DNA of 64,000 nucleotides from Thermocrispum municipale DSM 44069. GTDB taxonomy: Bacteria; Actinomycetota; Actinomycetes; Mycobacteriales; Pseudonocardiaceae. Of the stretch, positions 24,341 through 34,095 are shown piece by piece. The DNA is taken from positions 574,157-638,156 of the forward strand of contig NZ_ATYT01000003.1 in assembly GCF_000427825.1 (NCBI RefSeq), read 5' to 3'. Each line of letters starts with the position of its first letter. Position 1 is the stretch's first letter. A program made the position numbers and the translations under genes. Under the pieces are notes generated by a model. It made no database searches. It saw only the letters and a program-made list of their open reading frames with translations, and was not told the origin of the DNA.

Positions 24341-24920
24341 CGCCGTCCGGCGGGACGACCTGAGCTCGCACCACGCCCGGCACGGACTCGGCCAGCACCC
24401 GCACGATGTGCCGATCGATCGCATCGTCCTGCGTGTCGGTGATCGTCGCGACGCCGTTGTGCACCGAGACCGTCCACCGACCACGGCCGCCGTAGCGCTC
24501 GAGTCGCTTGCGAATCTCACCGCAGGCGATGGCCTGATCCTCGGCGACCGTGTGCACCAGATCCCGGCGCGTGATCACCCCGACCACTTGGGGGCCGTCG
24601 GTGACCGGGACGGTGCGCACCTGTTGCTCGAGCATGGTCGCCACCAGATCGGCTAGATCGGCGCCCGCATCGGCCGTGGTGACCTCGGTCGTCATCACCT
24701 CACTGACCGGCCAGGTCCGGCGCAACGCCTCGCGCTCGGGGTAGGCGAAAAGGTAGGTGTCGATGGTGTTTGCAGTGACCAGACCGATGAGCTGGTGACC
24801 GGTGTCCACCACGGGCAGAGCCCGGAAGCCCGTTCGGGCCAGGGTGCCCGCGGCGGTGCCGATCGGGGTGTCGCGATGAACCGTCACCGCAGGGCTGGTC
24901 ATGATGTCTCGTGCCCGCAT
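24270..24920 (-). CDS. CBS-pair plus BON domain stress protein
   Basis: The 216-residue protein has two CBS motifs (ARDIMTSPAVTVHRDTPIGT and VSEVMTTEVTTADAGADLAD with VVGVITRRDLVHTV) and a C-terminal BON domain (GRWTVSVHNGVATITDTQDD). This matches hypoxia/dormancy-associated proteins of actinomycetes that bind adenine nucleotides. The last 23 residues, rich in Pro and Ala, lie antisense to the IclR gene and look like a run-on tail. It is near a csbD gene, consistent with a stress set. Confidence 0.85.
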   Translation of the reverse strand: MRARDIMTSPAVTVHRDTPIGTAAGTLARTGFRALPVVDTGHQLIGLVTANTIDTYLFAYPEREALRRTWPVSEVMTTEVTTADAGADLADLVATMLEQQVRTVPVTDGPQVVGVITRRDLVHTVAEDQAIACGEIRKRLERYGGRGRWTVSVHNGVATITDTQDDAIDRHIVRVLAESVPGVVRAQVVPPDGVTAWRAAAGPLPPPQPAIAQSVR

Positions 24921-25029
24921 GCCGTGCTCCCGACGTCGAATCTCGAGAGACGATGCCGGAGCCGGGGCCGTTGCGCTGCGGTCCTAGGTCCCCGACCGCG
25001 ATGACCGTGGTCCTCGCCGCGGTCACCCG

Positions 25030-25221
25030 TTACCGGTCGCGGTTGGTCATGTCCCGGGCAGCGTCCTTCACTTTGCCTGCGGCATCCTTCACGGCGTCCT
25101 TCGCCTTGGCCACACCGTGCTGCGTCCGGCCCTCGTTCTGCAGGTCCTGATCGTCGGTGGCCTTGCCCAGGCCTTCCTTCGCCTTGCCCGTTACCTTGTC
25201 GATCTTGTCGCCGGTGGCCAT
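25030..25221 (-). CDS. CsbD family stress-response protein
   Basis: This is a small (63-residue), Lys/Asp/Ala-rich, hydrophilic protein: MATGDKIDKVTGKAKEGLGK, then DAVKDAAGKVKDAARDM. CsbD-like proteins are general stress proteins of unknown mechanism. ATG 25221 was chosen because GAAAGG is then seven bases away; the ATG at 25227 lies directly against it. The stop of the aminotransferase gene is 28 bp upstream on the same strand. Confidence 0.88.
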   Translation of the reverse strand: MATGDKIDKVTGKAKEGLGKATDDQDLQNEGRTQHGVAKAKDAVKDAAGKVKDAARDMTNRDR

Positions 25222-25249
25222 GGCCATTCCTTTCGTCGGATGACCACGG

Positions 25250-26407
25250 TTACCCAAGATCGCGCTCGCCGATACCTCGCAGCGTGCTCAGTAGCCGATC
25301 GACGTCCTCCTCGGTGGTGTACAGGTACGGGCTGATCCGAAGACCGGCGCCCCGGGCACTGACGTAGACGCCGGCCTCGGCAAGGCGCTTGACGTAGTCG
25401 TCCTGCGTCCCCGGTGGCAGCGACACACCGAACATGTGCGGGCCGCGAGGCTCGGTCGTGGCCAAGCCCATCTCGCGCAGCTCACCGCTGATGTGTGCCG
25501 TGATGGCGCCTAGCGTCTCCGCGATCGCCGGAACGCCCCACTCGGTGATCCGCTCCAGTGCGGTGAGCGCGACCGGGGTGAGCTCGAACGCCGCGCGCTG
25601 GCCCATGTCGAACCGCCGCGCCCCCGGCTGATACTCCGACGGATACTCGGTGAGCCGCGTGAAATCCTCCGAACCGAGGCGGTTGACCCAGTTCTCCTCG
25701 ATCGGCGTGCCGGACTGGCGATCCGGGGCGACGTAGAGGTAGCCGAGCCCGAACGGTCCGAGCAGCCATTTGTGGCCGACACACACGAGAAAGTCCGGCT
25801 GAACGGCCCGCACGTCGAACGGCATGGCGCCGACCGACTGACTGGCGTCGACCACCAGAGCAGCGCCGACGGCGCGGGCGGCGGCACCGATGGCTTCCAG
25901 GTCGAGCAGAGCGCCGTCGAACCAATGCACCTGAGGCACGGACACCACGGCCACGGAGGAATCCAGCGCGCCGAGCACGGCGTCGGTCCACGTCTGCCCC
26001 TCAGCCGGCCGCACGGTGAGGATGTCTGCACCGGTGCGTTCGCTGAAGCGACGCCAGGTGTAGATGCCGGAGGGATACTCGTCGGCAAGCACGAGCACGC
26101 GCTGCGCCGGCTCCGCCGTGAGGTTGGCCGCCGCCGTGGCCATGCCGTAGCTGCTTGCCGCGATCAACGCGACGTCATCCGGCCGGGCGCCGATCAGGCC
26201 GGCGAACAGCTCGCGGCGGCGCTCGGTCGCGCGGGGCCACGCATCGCCGGCCGTCCACGGCCGGGCGCGCCGCCGCAGAGCCTCGTCACCGGCGACGAAC
26301 CCCTCCCGCAACGTCGGCGCCAACCCGGCGAGGTCGAAGAAGGCGACATCGGCAGGGATGTCGAACAGACTTCGCACGGACGGAATACGACGAGCAGCGA
26401 TGCTCAT
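25250..26407 (-). CDS. Class V aminotransferase-fold PLP enzyme
   Basis: The 385-residue protein follows the NifS/isopenicillin-N epimerase branch: ALVVDASQSVGAMPFDV carries the PLP-binding Asp, and VGHKWLLGPFGLGYLYV the Schiff-base Lys. The C-terminal part (GVYVSARGAGLRISPYLYTT) is the small domain. Possible activities are cysteine desulfurase, selenocysteine lyase, kynureninase-like or epimerase; the Cys loop of true desulfurases is not evident. The substrate is unknown. It lies 70 bp downstream of a LuxR-type regulator on the same strand and could be in its regulon. Confidence 0.85.
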   Translation of the reverse strand: MSIAARRIPSVRSLFDIPADVAFFDLAGLAPTLREGFVAGDEALRRRARPWTAGDAWPRATERRRELFAGLIGARPDDVALIAASSYGMATAAANLTAEPAQRVLVLADEYPSGIYTWRRFSERTGADILTVRPAEGQTWTDAVLGALDSSVAVVSVPQVHWFDGALLDLEAIGAAARAVGAALVVDASQSVGAMPFDVRAVQPDFLVCVGHKWLLGPFGLGYLYVAPDRQSGTPIEENWVNRLGSEDFTRLTEYPSEYQPGARRFDMGQRAAFELTPVALTALERITEWGVPAIAETLGAITAHISGELREMGLATTEPRGPHMFGVSLPPGTQDDYVKRLAEAGVYVSARGAGLRISPYLYTTEEDVDRLLSTLRGIGERDLG

Positions 26408-26477
26408 GGCGACCTTTCTCTCCTGATCAACAGCCGCCAGATGATAGCCCGGGTGGCCGACATCCCCCGGCCGTCGA

Positions 26478-27194
26478 TCAGAGCTCCTCGAGCGTGATGA
26501 TCCCGTCCTGGATCGCCCGCACGACCAGCGCGGCCTTGGTCGGGGCCGGACGTCCGACGTTGGCGTACTTCAACCGCACACGGTCCAGATAGGTGCCCAC
26601 GGTGTTGGTGGTGATCCCGATGCGCTTGGCGACCAGCTGCTTCGACTCGCACTGGAACCACTCGATGAGCACTTCCTGTTCCCGCGCGGACAGCTGTGGT
26701 CGATGTGACTTGGTGTCGGCGGCGAAGGCCCCGGCAAGCGCGGGTGCGATGTAGGGACGATCGTGCGCCGCGGCGATGGTGGCGTCGACCAGGTGCTGCT
26801 GTCCCTCCGCCTTGGTCAGGAACGTGAAGGCACCCAGCTCGAGGCAGGTCAACGCGACCTGCTCGTCCTCGCGCATGGTGTAGACGATGACGCGACGGCC
26901 CGCGTCGGCGAGCCTGCGTAGATCGCCGAAACACTCCGGATGGTCGGGGGCGAGGAGCAGATCGAGCACCACGACGTCGGCGTCCCTGCCGGGCGGCAGC
27001 CAGGCCGTTTGAGCGGTCGCGCCGGAGGCCACGACGCGGATCGGTGGGTCGCTGGCGGCATACCAGGCCTGGATCCCGGCGGCGACCGCCGGATGATCGT
27101 CGATCACTGCGACAGTAATGTCCTCGGTGGCGCCTCCGCCGAGGACGCTGCCGGTGGTCGCGGTGCTGTTCTCGGCCATGTCGCCTGGACCCAC
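26478..27194 (-). CDS. NarL/LuxR family response regulator
   Basis: The 238-residue regulator has a receiver domain (AVIDDHPAVAAGIQ, phospho-acceptor Asp in VVVLDLLLAPDHPE, VIVYTMRED, FLTKAEG) and a LuxR helix-turn-helix (LSAREQEVLIEWFQ, QLVAKRIGITTNTVGTYLDR). GTG 27194 has AAGGGGG six bases upstream and is preferred; ATG 27179 is the alternative. Either way the start lies inside the kinase gene (91 or 76 bp overlap). The two should form one signalling pair. Confidence 0.9.
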   Translation of the reverse strand: MGPGDMAENSTATTGSVLGGGATEDITVAVIDDHPAVAAGIQAWYAASDPPIRVVASGATAQTAWLPPGRDADVVVLDLLLAPDHPECFGDLRRLADAGRRVIVYTMREDEQVALTCLELGAFTFLTKAEGQQHLVDATIAAAHDRPYIAPALAGAFAADTKSHRPQLSAREQEVLIEWFQCESKQLVAKRIGITTNTVGTYLDRVRLKYANVGRPAPTKAALVVRAIQDGIITLEEL

Positions 27195-29404
27195 AGGGCA
27201 CCCCCTTCGGAATCGGTGCTGACGTCCACGTCCGGGTGCGACGGCTGCGGGATCCCGGTGTCCACCGCGTCGTCGCAGTAACTGCTGAGCCGTACGTGGG
27301 ATTCGGTCCGCAGGACCGTGATGCGCGCCTTGGACCGTGCGGTGAGCACACCGTTGAGCACCGCCTGCAGCAGGGCGCGGCGGACGTCACGCGGCATCCC
27401 GAGGGGTTTGCCACGCACTGCCAGGTGCACCGTGACGCCCCGCCGCTCGGCCACGTCGATCGCGGCGCGCAGCTCGTGGATCAACGTGTCGTCAGCGGCG
27501 TCGCGCTCGGCGAACAACACGCGCATCCGCGCGGCCTCGATGGCGCAGCGGGTCCGCGTCTGCTCGTCGTTCGGATCGAGCGTGCCGTCGGCCAGCCCGG
27601 TCAGCAGCGGCACGGCTTCCCGGCTGAGTTCGGCGTAGCGGCGGGTGTGGTCGGCGTGCGTGTGTGCGGCGACCGCCGCCTGCCTGCGCATCGCTTCGTC
27701 GCGCTCGGCTACTTCGGCGGCCTCGTTGGCGGACTGGCGGATGAGCACAAGGGCGGCGGCGACCGCGAACTGGAATCCGGTCACGCCGACTGCGACGAGC
27801 GCGACGGCAGCCAGATCCTGGACGCCGCCTCCGCTGGAGGCGATCAGGCCGAACAGCCACGCAGCGTGGGCAGCGAGCACGGCACCGATGATCGGCAGCC
27901 GCAGGTCCAACAACAGCACCAGCACGTACCAGCCGATCAGGCCGAGGCACCAGTGTGACCCCAGCGCGGGCGGATCAACCGGCATTGCGGGGGTGAGGAT
28001 GACGCTGCAGGCAGCGACGACCGCCAGCCCGATCCAGCGCAGCGGGCCGGCGATCGGCCGCCGGAGCAGCGTCAACGCGGACAATCCGGCACCGACCACG
28101 GCGAAGAGCGCCCACGCGAGGATGTCGCGGCTGCCCGCACCGATCATTCCGGTGACGCAGGCGATGGTGAGCTCGACGAGCACCACGCACAGCAGCCCGG
28201 CCCGGTAGCCGTCGAACATGCGCTGCTGAATGAACCGAGCGAGGTTGCTCGGCGGCGGGGGAGCAGCGGGTGAACCCGCAGCGGTGACCTCCCACCGGAT
28301 CGTCGTGCCGGTCCCCGGTGCCGACGACACCGCCGCGGTCGCTCCCGCCATGGCGCACCGCCCCTGGATGGAATCGGCGATACCGCGGTGACGGGCGGGA
28401 AGATCGGACGGATCGAAGCCACGCCCTTGGTCGACCAGTTCGACCCACACGGTGTCGTCGTCCCGGCCCGCGCGGAGCACGGCAACATCGGTTCCGGCAT
28501 GCTGGGCGACGTTGACGACCGCTTCCCGTAAGCCGTAAAGAATCGCCGAAGCGGCCCTGGCGGACGTAGGCAGCGGCCCGGACACGTCGATGTCGAGCCG
28601 CACACGGTGATCGAACTCCGCTTCGTGCAGCAGATCCGCGAGATCCACCACGCCGGTGACCTCCGTGCGTTGCTGCAACGCCTCCAGATCTCGCCGGGCA
28701 CGGGCAGGCAACCACGAGGAGTCCGACTCGGCGGCCCCGGTCGAGACCATCATCAGCGTGGTGCACGCGGTGTCGTGCAACGTCGCCAGCGATTCGCGTT
28801 CGGCCAGTCGTCGGGCGGTGACCACGGCGGCTTGCCGTTGTTGCTCTGCGACCCGCTCGTGCGCCTGGTCGACGGCGCGGGCGGTTGCGCGCAGGACGAT
28901 GAACACCACCCGGGCCAACGTGGTCTGGATGACCAGCAAGACGGTGAGACGAACGGCTTCCGGGGTCGGCGTCTGGACGAGGGCGCCCGCGGCGAAACCG
29001 CCGATCGCCGACAGCGAGACCGCCCACGCCGAGCGGGCTCGGCGCGGCCAGTCGTAGTGGGCGATCACGGCGCACAGGAACGCGGTCCGTAAACCCCAGC
29101 TCACCGCGCTCGGTGGACCGAGCCATGCCTGACTGGCACCGGCGAGTGCGGCCATCAACATGTCACCGAGCAACGCGGTCGAGTCCGGCAGACCGCGCAG
29201 GCGGAGCAGGTACCACGCGACCAGGCTGGTGCCGATCAGCCCGACGGCAACCTGTGCGGTGCCGGTGGCCGCCACGACACCCAGCACCGTGCACAGGCTG
29301 ATGGTGGACAGCTTGGCCAGCAGGCCGAACCGGATGGCAACCGCGAACAGCCGGGACTCGCTCGACCCCGGCGTCCGGATGTCACCGATCAGCCCTCGCC
29401 ACAT
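27104..29404 (-). CDS. Large membrane histidine kinase with a duplicated module layout
   Basis: The 766-residue protein has two halves. Half one is several membrane helices (to about residue 175), a HisKA_3-like helix with the H-D pair in SLATLHDTACTTLMMVS, and a HATPase domain (LREAVVNVAQHAG, ELVDQGRGFDPSDL, APGTGTTIRWEV). Half two, after about residue 395, is another set of membrane helices and a degenerate kinase-like region (DDTLIHELRAAIDVAERRGV, ALLQAVLNGVLTARSKARIT) without the G-box. ATG 29404 was preferred to GTG 29422 for its GGGAGT site. Its 3' end overlaps the regulator gene. The signal is unknown. Confidence 0.85.
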   Translation of the reverse strand: MWRGLIGDIRTPGSSESRLFAVAIRFGLLAKLSTISLCTVLGVVAATGTAQVAVGLIGTSLVAWYLLRLRGLPDSTALLGDMLMAALAGASQAWLGPPSAVSWGLRTAFLCAVIAHYDWPRRARSAWAVSLSAIGGFAAGALVQTPTPEAVRLTVLLVIQTTLARVVFIVLRATARAVDQAHERVAEQQRQAAVVTARRLAERESLATLHDTACTTLMMVSTGAAESDSSWLPARARRDLEALQQRTEVTGVVDLADLLHEAEFDHRVRLDIDVSGPLPTSARAASAILYGLREAVVNVAQHAGTDVAVLRAGRDDDTVWVELVDQGRGFDPSDLPARHRGIADSIQGRCAMAGATAAVSSAPGTGTTIRWEVTAAGSPAAPPPPSNLARFIQQRMFDGYRAGLLCVVLVELTIACVTGMIGAGSRDILAWALFAVVGAGLSALTLLRRPIAGPLRWIGLAVVAACSVILTPAMPVDPPALGSHWCLGLIGWYVLVLLLDLRLPIIGAVLAAHAAWLFGLIASSGGGVQDLAAVALVAVGVTGFQFAVAAALVLIRQSANEAAEVAERDEAMRRQAAVAAHTHADHTRRYAELSREAVPLLTGLADGTLDPNDEQTRTRCAIEAARMRVLFAERDAADDTLIHELRAAIDVAERRGVTVHLAVRGKPLGMPRDVRRALLQAVLNGVLTARSKARITVLRTESHVRLSSYCDDAVDTGIPQPSHPDVDVSTDSEGGALWVQATWPRTAPRPPAASSAEAPPRTLLSQ

Positions 29405-29557
29405 CGATCCACTCCCGAGCACGGATCATTCGATTTGCGCACAGTACCTCGCCGCGCCGTGGTCGGGCTGATTTCGAGCGGTTACCGTGGCCGCGAAGCG
29501 AACCGTGCACGCCGGCGGTTCGTGTTCGTGACAGCACACGAATCGCAGGGGTAGGAG

Positions 29558-29809
29558 ATGCCGGAGAAGCTCACCGTGGATCTGCACCCGGTCTTCCGCA
29601 GCGACCGGGACATCGACCGAGCGGTCCGCCAGATCATCTTCCGGGCCAAACAGGGCAAGGTGCCGTTGGCCGAGATCATCGTCGGCAAGGGAGACGGCAA
29701 GCTGCAGCACCGCGTCATGCGGATGCTCGGCGCGAAGCACATGAAAAACCTCTACCGGTCGGCGGAGATCGATCCGGAGAACGCCGGCCGCATCCTCGTC
29801 CATTTCTGA
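29558..29809 (+). CDS. Mini-Smr domain protein
   Basis: This 83-residue protein is essentially one small Smr domain: LTVDLHPVF matches the LDLHG motif (His kept, Gly replaced by Pro) and EIIVGKGDGKLQHRVMRML matches the HGKGxGxL motif (with VGKG instead of HGKG). Smr domains are found at the C-terminus of MutS2 and in small nucleases that nick DNA or RNA. Both motif changes make nuclease activity uncertain. It stands alone, divergent from the large kinase. Confidence 0.75.
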   Translation: MPEKLTVDLHPVFRSDRDIDRAVRQIIFRAKQGKVPLAEIIVGKGDGKLQHRVMRMLGAKHMKNLYRSAEIDPENAGRILVHF

Positions 29810-30085
29810 CCGGCGGCCGCTGCCGGCGATTCGTCCCGTGAACGGTGTCGCCGTGCCGGCAAGCATGGGTCGCCGCCGTTCCCGCCCGGACGCCCTCCTT
29901 CCGGGTGAACGGAGCACATGCGCTGCGGGGCCGCATGCCTGACGCTTCATGTGTGTCAGTCGCAGGCGCGGGGTAGTTCCCCACCAGGCTGTGTCGCGGT
30001 GCGCTGCCGCGACGCGGGTTGGGCTGACGACGATCGTGGTTGCCACGGCCCGCCCGCAGGGGCAGGCCGACGACGGAGGGAAACG

Positions 30086-30559
30086 ATGGTGGAAGTACGG
30101 CGGTTCATCGCCGCGGAACCCAAGAAGGTTTTCGACGTACTGACCGACGGATGGCAGTACGCGAACTGGGTGGTCGGCGCCGCGCACATTCGCGCCGTCG
30201 ACCGTGAGTGGCCCGCCGTGGGCGCGCGGATCCACCACAAGCTCGGCCCGTGGCCGGTACAAATGGCCGACGTGACGCGCGTGCTCAAGGCAGAGCCGCC
30301 GTCACTGCTCGAGCTCGAAGCCGAGGTGCGCCCGCTGGGCACCGCGCTGGTCACCATGGAACTGACCCCGGTGGAGGGCGGGACCGAGGTGCGGATGGCC
30401 GAACAGATCGTCTACGGACCGATGGCTCGCATCCCCGTCGGGTTGCAGGCACTGGTGCTCAAACCGCGCAACACCGAGTCGTTGTCGCGGCTGGCGGATC
30501 TCGTGCAGGGGCGGGTCGCACTGGCCGATGCGGCGACACCGGCCCCCGGCCGAGGGTGA
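30086..30559 (+). CDS. SRPBCC (START-like) family protein
   Basis: The 157-residue protein is a polyketide-cyclase/START-like ligand-binding fold: VEVRRFIAAEPKKVFDVLTD at the N-terminus, then WVVGAAHIRAVDREWPAVGA, and a C-terminal helix. Such proteins bind lipids or aromatic ligands or act as cyclases. GGAGGG precedes the ATG. The FAD oxidoreductase begins 14 bp later, so the two are probably one operon acting on a common lipid or isoprenoid-like ligand. Confidence 0.8.
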   Translation: MVEVRRFIAAEPKKVFDVLTDGWQYANWVVGAAHIRAVDREWPAVGARIHHKLGPWPVQMADVTRVLKAEPPSLLELEAEVRPLGTALVTMELTPVEGGTEVRMAEQIVYGPMARIPVGLQALVLKPRNTESLSRLADLVQGRVALADAATPAPGRG

Positions 30560-30572
30560 CCTGCGGAGAACC

Positions 30573-32156
30573 ATGGATTCAGCTGATGCCGTGGTCATCG
30601 GGGCAGGGCCGAACGGGCTGGTCGCGGCGAACATGCTGGCCGACCGTGGCTGGGACGTCCTGGTGCTGGAGGCCACCCCGCATCCCGGTGGGTCGGTTCG
30701 CACCGCCGAACTCACCAGGCCGGGCTTCCTCAGCGACTTGTGCAGCGCGTTCTACCCATTGGGCATCGCGTCACCGGTGCTGAGCGCGCTCGACCTGGAG
30801 CAGCACGGGCTGCGCTGGCGACACGCACCGGAAGTGCTGGCCCATGTGCTGCCGGACGATCGGTGCGCTCTGCTGTCCCGCGACCTGGACCGCACCGCCG
30901 AGTCGCTGGAGGCTTTCGCTCCCGGCGACGGGCAGGCCTGGCGGCGTTGCTTCAGCGACTGGCAACGCGTGCGCGACGAGCTGCTCGAGGCGATCACCGC
31001 TCCGTTCCCGCCGGTCAAGGCGGCGGCACGCATGGTCCGGAAGCTGGGCCCGGCGGACACGCTGAGGCTGGCCCGGACGGTGACGCTGTCCGGCCGCCGG
31101 TTCGGGGTGGAGAACTTCACCGGCATCGGGGCGCAGGCCTTGATCGCCGGCTGCGCACTGCACACCGACCTCGGCCCGGACAGTGCGGCGAGCGGTGTGT
31201 TCGGCTGGCTGTTGTCCATGCTGGGACAGGATGTCGGGTTCCCGGTGCCGGAGGGCGGAGCAGGATCGTTGACCCGGGCACTCGTCGATCGCCTGACCGA
31301 CCGAGGTGGACGCATCGAGTGCTCGCGGCCGGTCACCGAGGTGCTGATCGCGCAGGACCGCGCGATGGGCGTCCGCGATGCCGGTGGTGGGCTCGTCCGG
31401 GCTCGCCGCGCGGTTCTGGCCGACGTGCCCGCACCGACCCTGTACATGAACCTGGTCGGCCTCGATCGGTTGCCAGCCCGGTTCGTCAGTGATCTGGAGT
31501 TCTTCGAGTGGGACGACGCCACGGTGAAAATCGACTGGGCGCTGTCCGGGCCGATCCCGTGGAAGGCACCGGAGGCTCGCGCCGCGGGTGTCGTCCACTT
31601 CGATGCCGACGTCAACGGCCTTGCCGACTTCGCCACGGATCTGGCGTGCGGCCGGGTGCCGGAACGGCCGTTCGTGCTGTTCGGCCAGATGACCACCTCG
31701 GACCCGGCACGGTCACCCGCAGGTACCGAGTCGGCGTGGGCCTACACGCACGTCCCGCGCGACTCGCACGACCCGGACAACGCGGTGAAGCAGGCCGACC
31801 GGGTGCAAGCTCTGGTGGAGGAGCACGCGCCGGGATTCGGTGACCTGGTGCTGGATCGCGTGGTGTCCGGCCCGCACGATCTGCAGCGGCACAATCCGAG
31901 CCTGGTCGGCGGCGCGGTCAACGGCGGCACGGCGGGCATTCATCAACAACTGTTCTTCCGGCCGGTTCCAGGGCTCGGTCGCGCCGACACCCCGATCGAC
32001 GGACTGTTTCTCGCCAGCGCGTCCGCTCACCCCGGTGGCGCGGTGCACGGGGCGCCGGGCGCCAACGCGGCGCGTGCCGCTCTTGCCAGGAGCGGCGCTT
32101 TCGGGGGCGGCTACGGCAAGACCATGCGCTACCTGCACCGCAAGCTGTACGGATAG
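30573..32156 (+). CDS. FAD-dependent oxidoreductase, phytoene desaturase-like
   Basis: The 527-residue protein has the dinucleotide-binding fold DAVVIGAGPNGLVAANMLAD at its N-terminus with LVLEATPHPGGSVRTAEL, and a C-terminal FAD contact FLASASAHPGGAVHGAPGAN. This is the NAD(P)/FAD branch related to carotenoid desaturases and PYROXD2. ATG 30573 gives the Rossmann fold its normal distance. No other carotenoid genes are nearby, so a carotenoid role is not supported. Its partner is the SRPBCC protein. Confidence 0.85.
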   Translation: MDSADAVVIGAGPNGLVAANMLADRGWDVLVLEATPHPGGSVRTAELTRPGFLSDLCSAFYPLGIASPVLSALDLEQHGLRWRHAPEVLAHVLPDDRCALLSRDLDRTAESLEAFAPGDGQAWRRCFSDWQRVRDELLEAITAPFPPVKAAARMVRKLGPADTLRLARTVTLSGRRFGVENFTGIGAQALIAGCALHTDLGPDSAASGVFGWLLSMLGQDVGFPVPEGGAGSLTRALVDRLTDRGGRIECSRPVTEVLIAQDRAMGVRDAGGGLVRARRAVLADVPAPTLYMNLVGLDRLPARFVSDLEFFEWDDATVKIDWALSGPIPWKAPEARAAGVVHFDADVNGLADFATDLACGRVPERPFVLFGQMTTSDPARSPAGTESAWAYTHVPRDSHDPDNAVKQADRVQALVEEHAPGFGDLVLDRVVSGPHDLQRHNPSLVGGAVNGGTAGIHQQLFFRPVPGLGRADTPIDGLFLASASAHPGGAVHGAPGANAARAALARSGAFGGGYGKTMRYLHRKLYG

Positions 32157-33841
<1,685 letters not shown>

Positions 33842-33866
33842 TCGCAGCGCGCATTCTCCACGCCGG

Positions 33867-33900
33867 TCGGCGGCCAGGGCAGTGACGCCTCGGCCGCCGA
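33867..33900 (+). terminator. Possible terminator of gdhA
   Basis: TCGGCGGCC and GGCCGCCGA form a perfect 9-bp stem with a 16-nt loop, starting 26 bp after the gdhA stop. No T-tract follows, as is common in GC-rich actinomycetes. Confidence 0.35.
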
Positions 33901-34095
33901 TCTGCATTCATGCCCCGGCAACCCTCACGACAAGTTACGTTCCGTAACCGGTCGTGTCGCGTCACCCTACTAATGGCTGTACTGGTGTTGGAAACTCACG
34001 AGTATCTTTCGGAACTTACTCGTCGTTAACCGGAAAATCCGCCAAATTCGCCCGCTCCTAAACCCCAACGGGTGAACGCGAGAAGGGTTGCCAGC

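Noticed and set aside
30573-32156. A carotenoid biosynthesis cluster around the phytoene desaturase-like gene
   Set aside because: No crtB, crtE or cyclase gene is adjacent; only an SRPBCC protein is linked.
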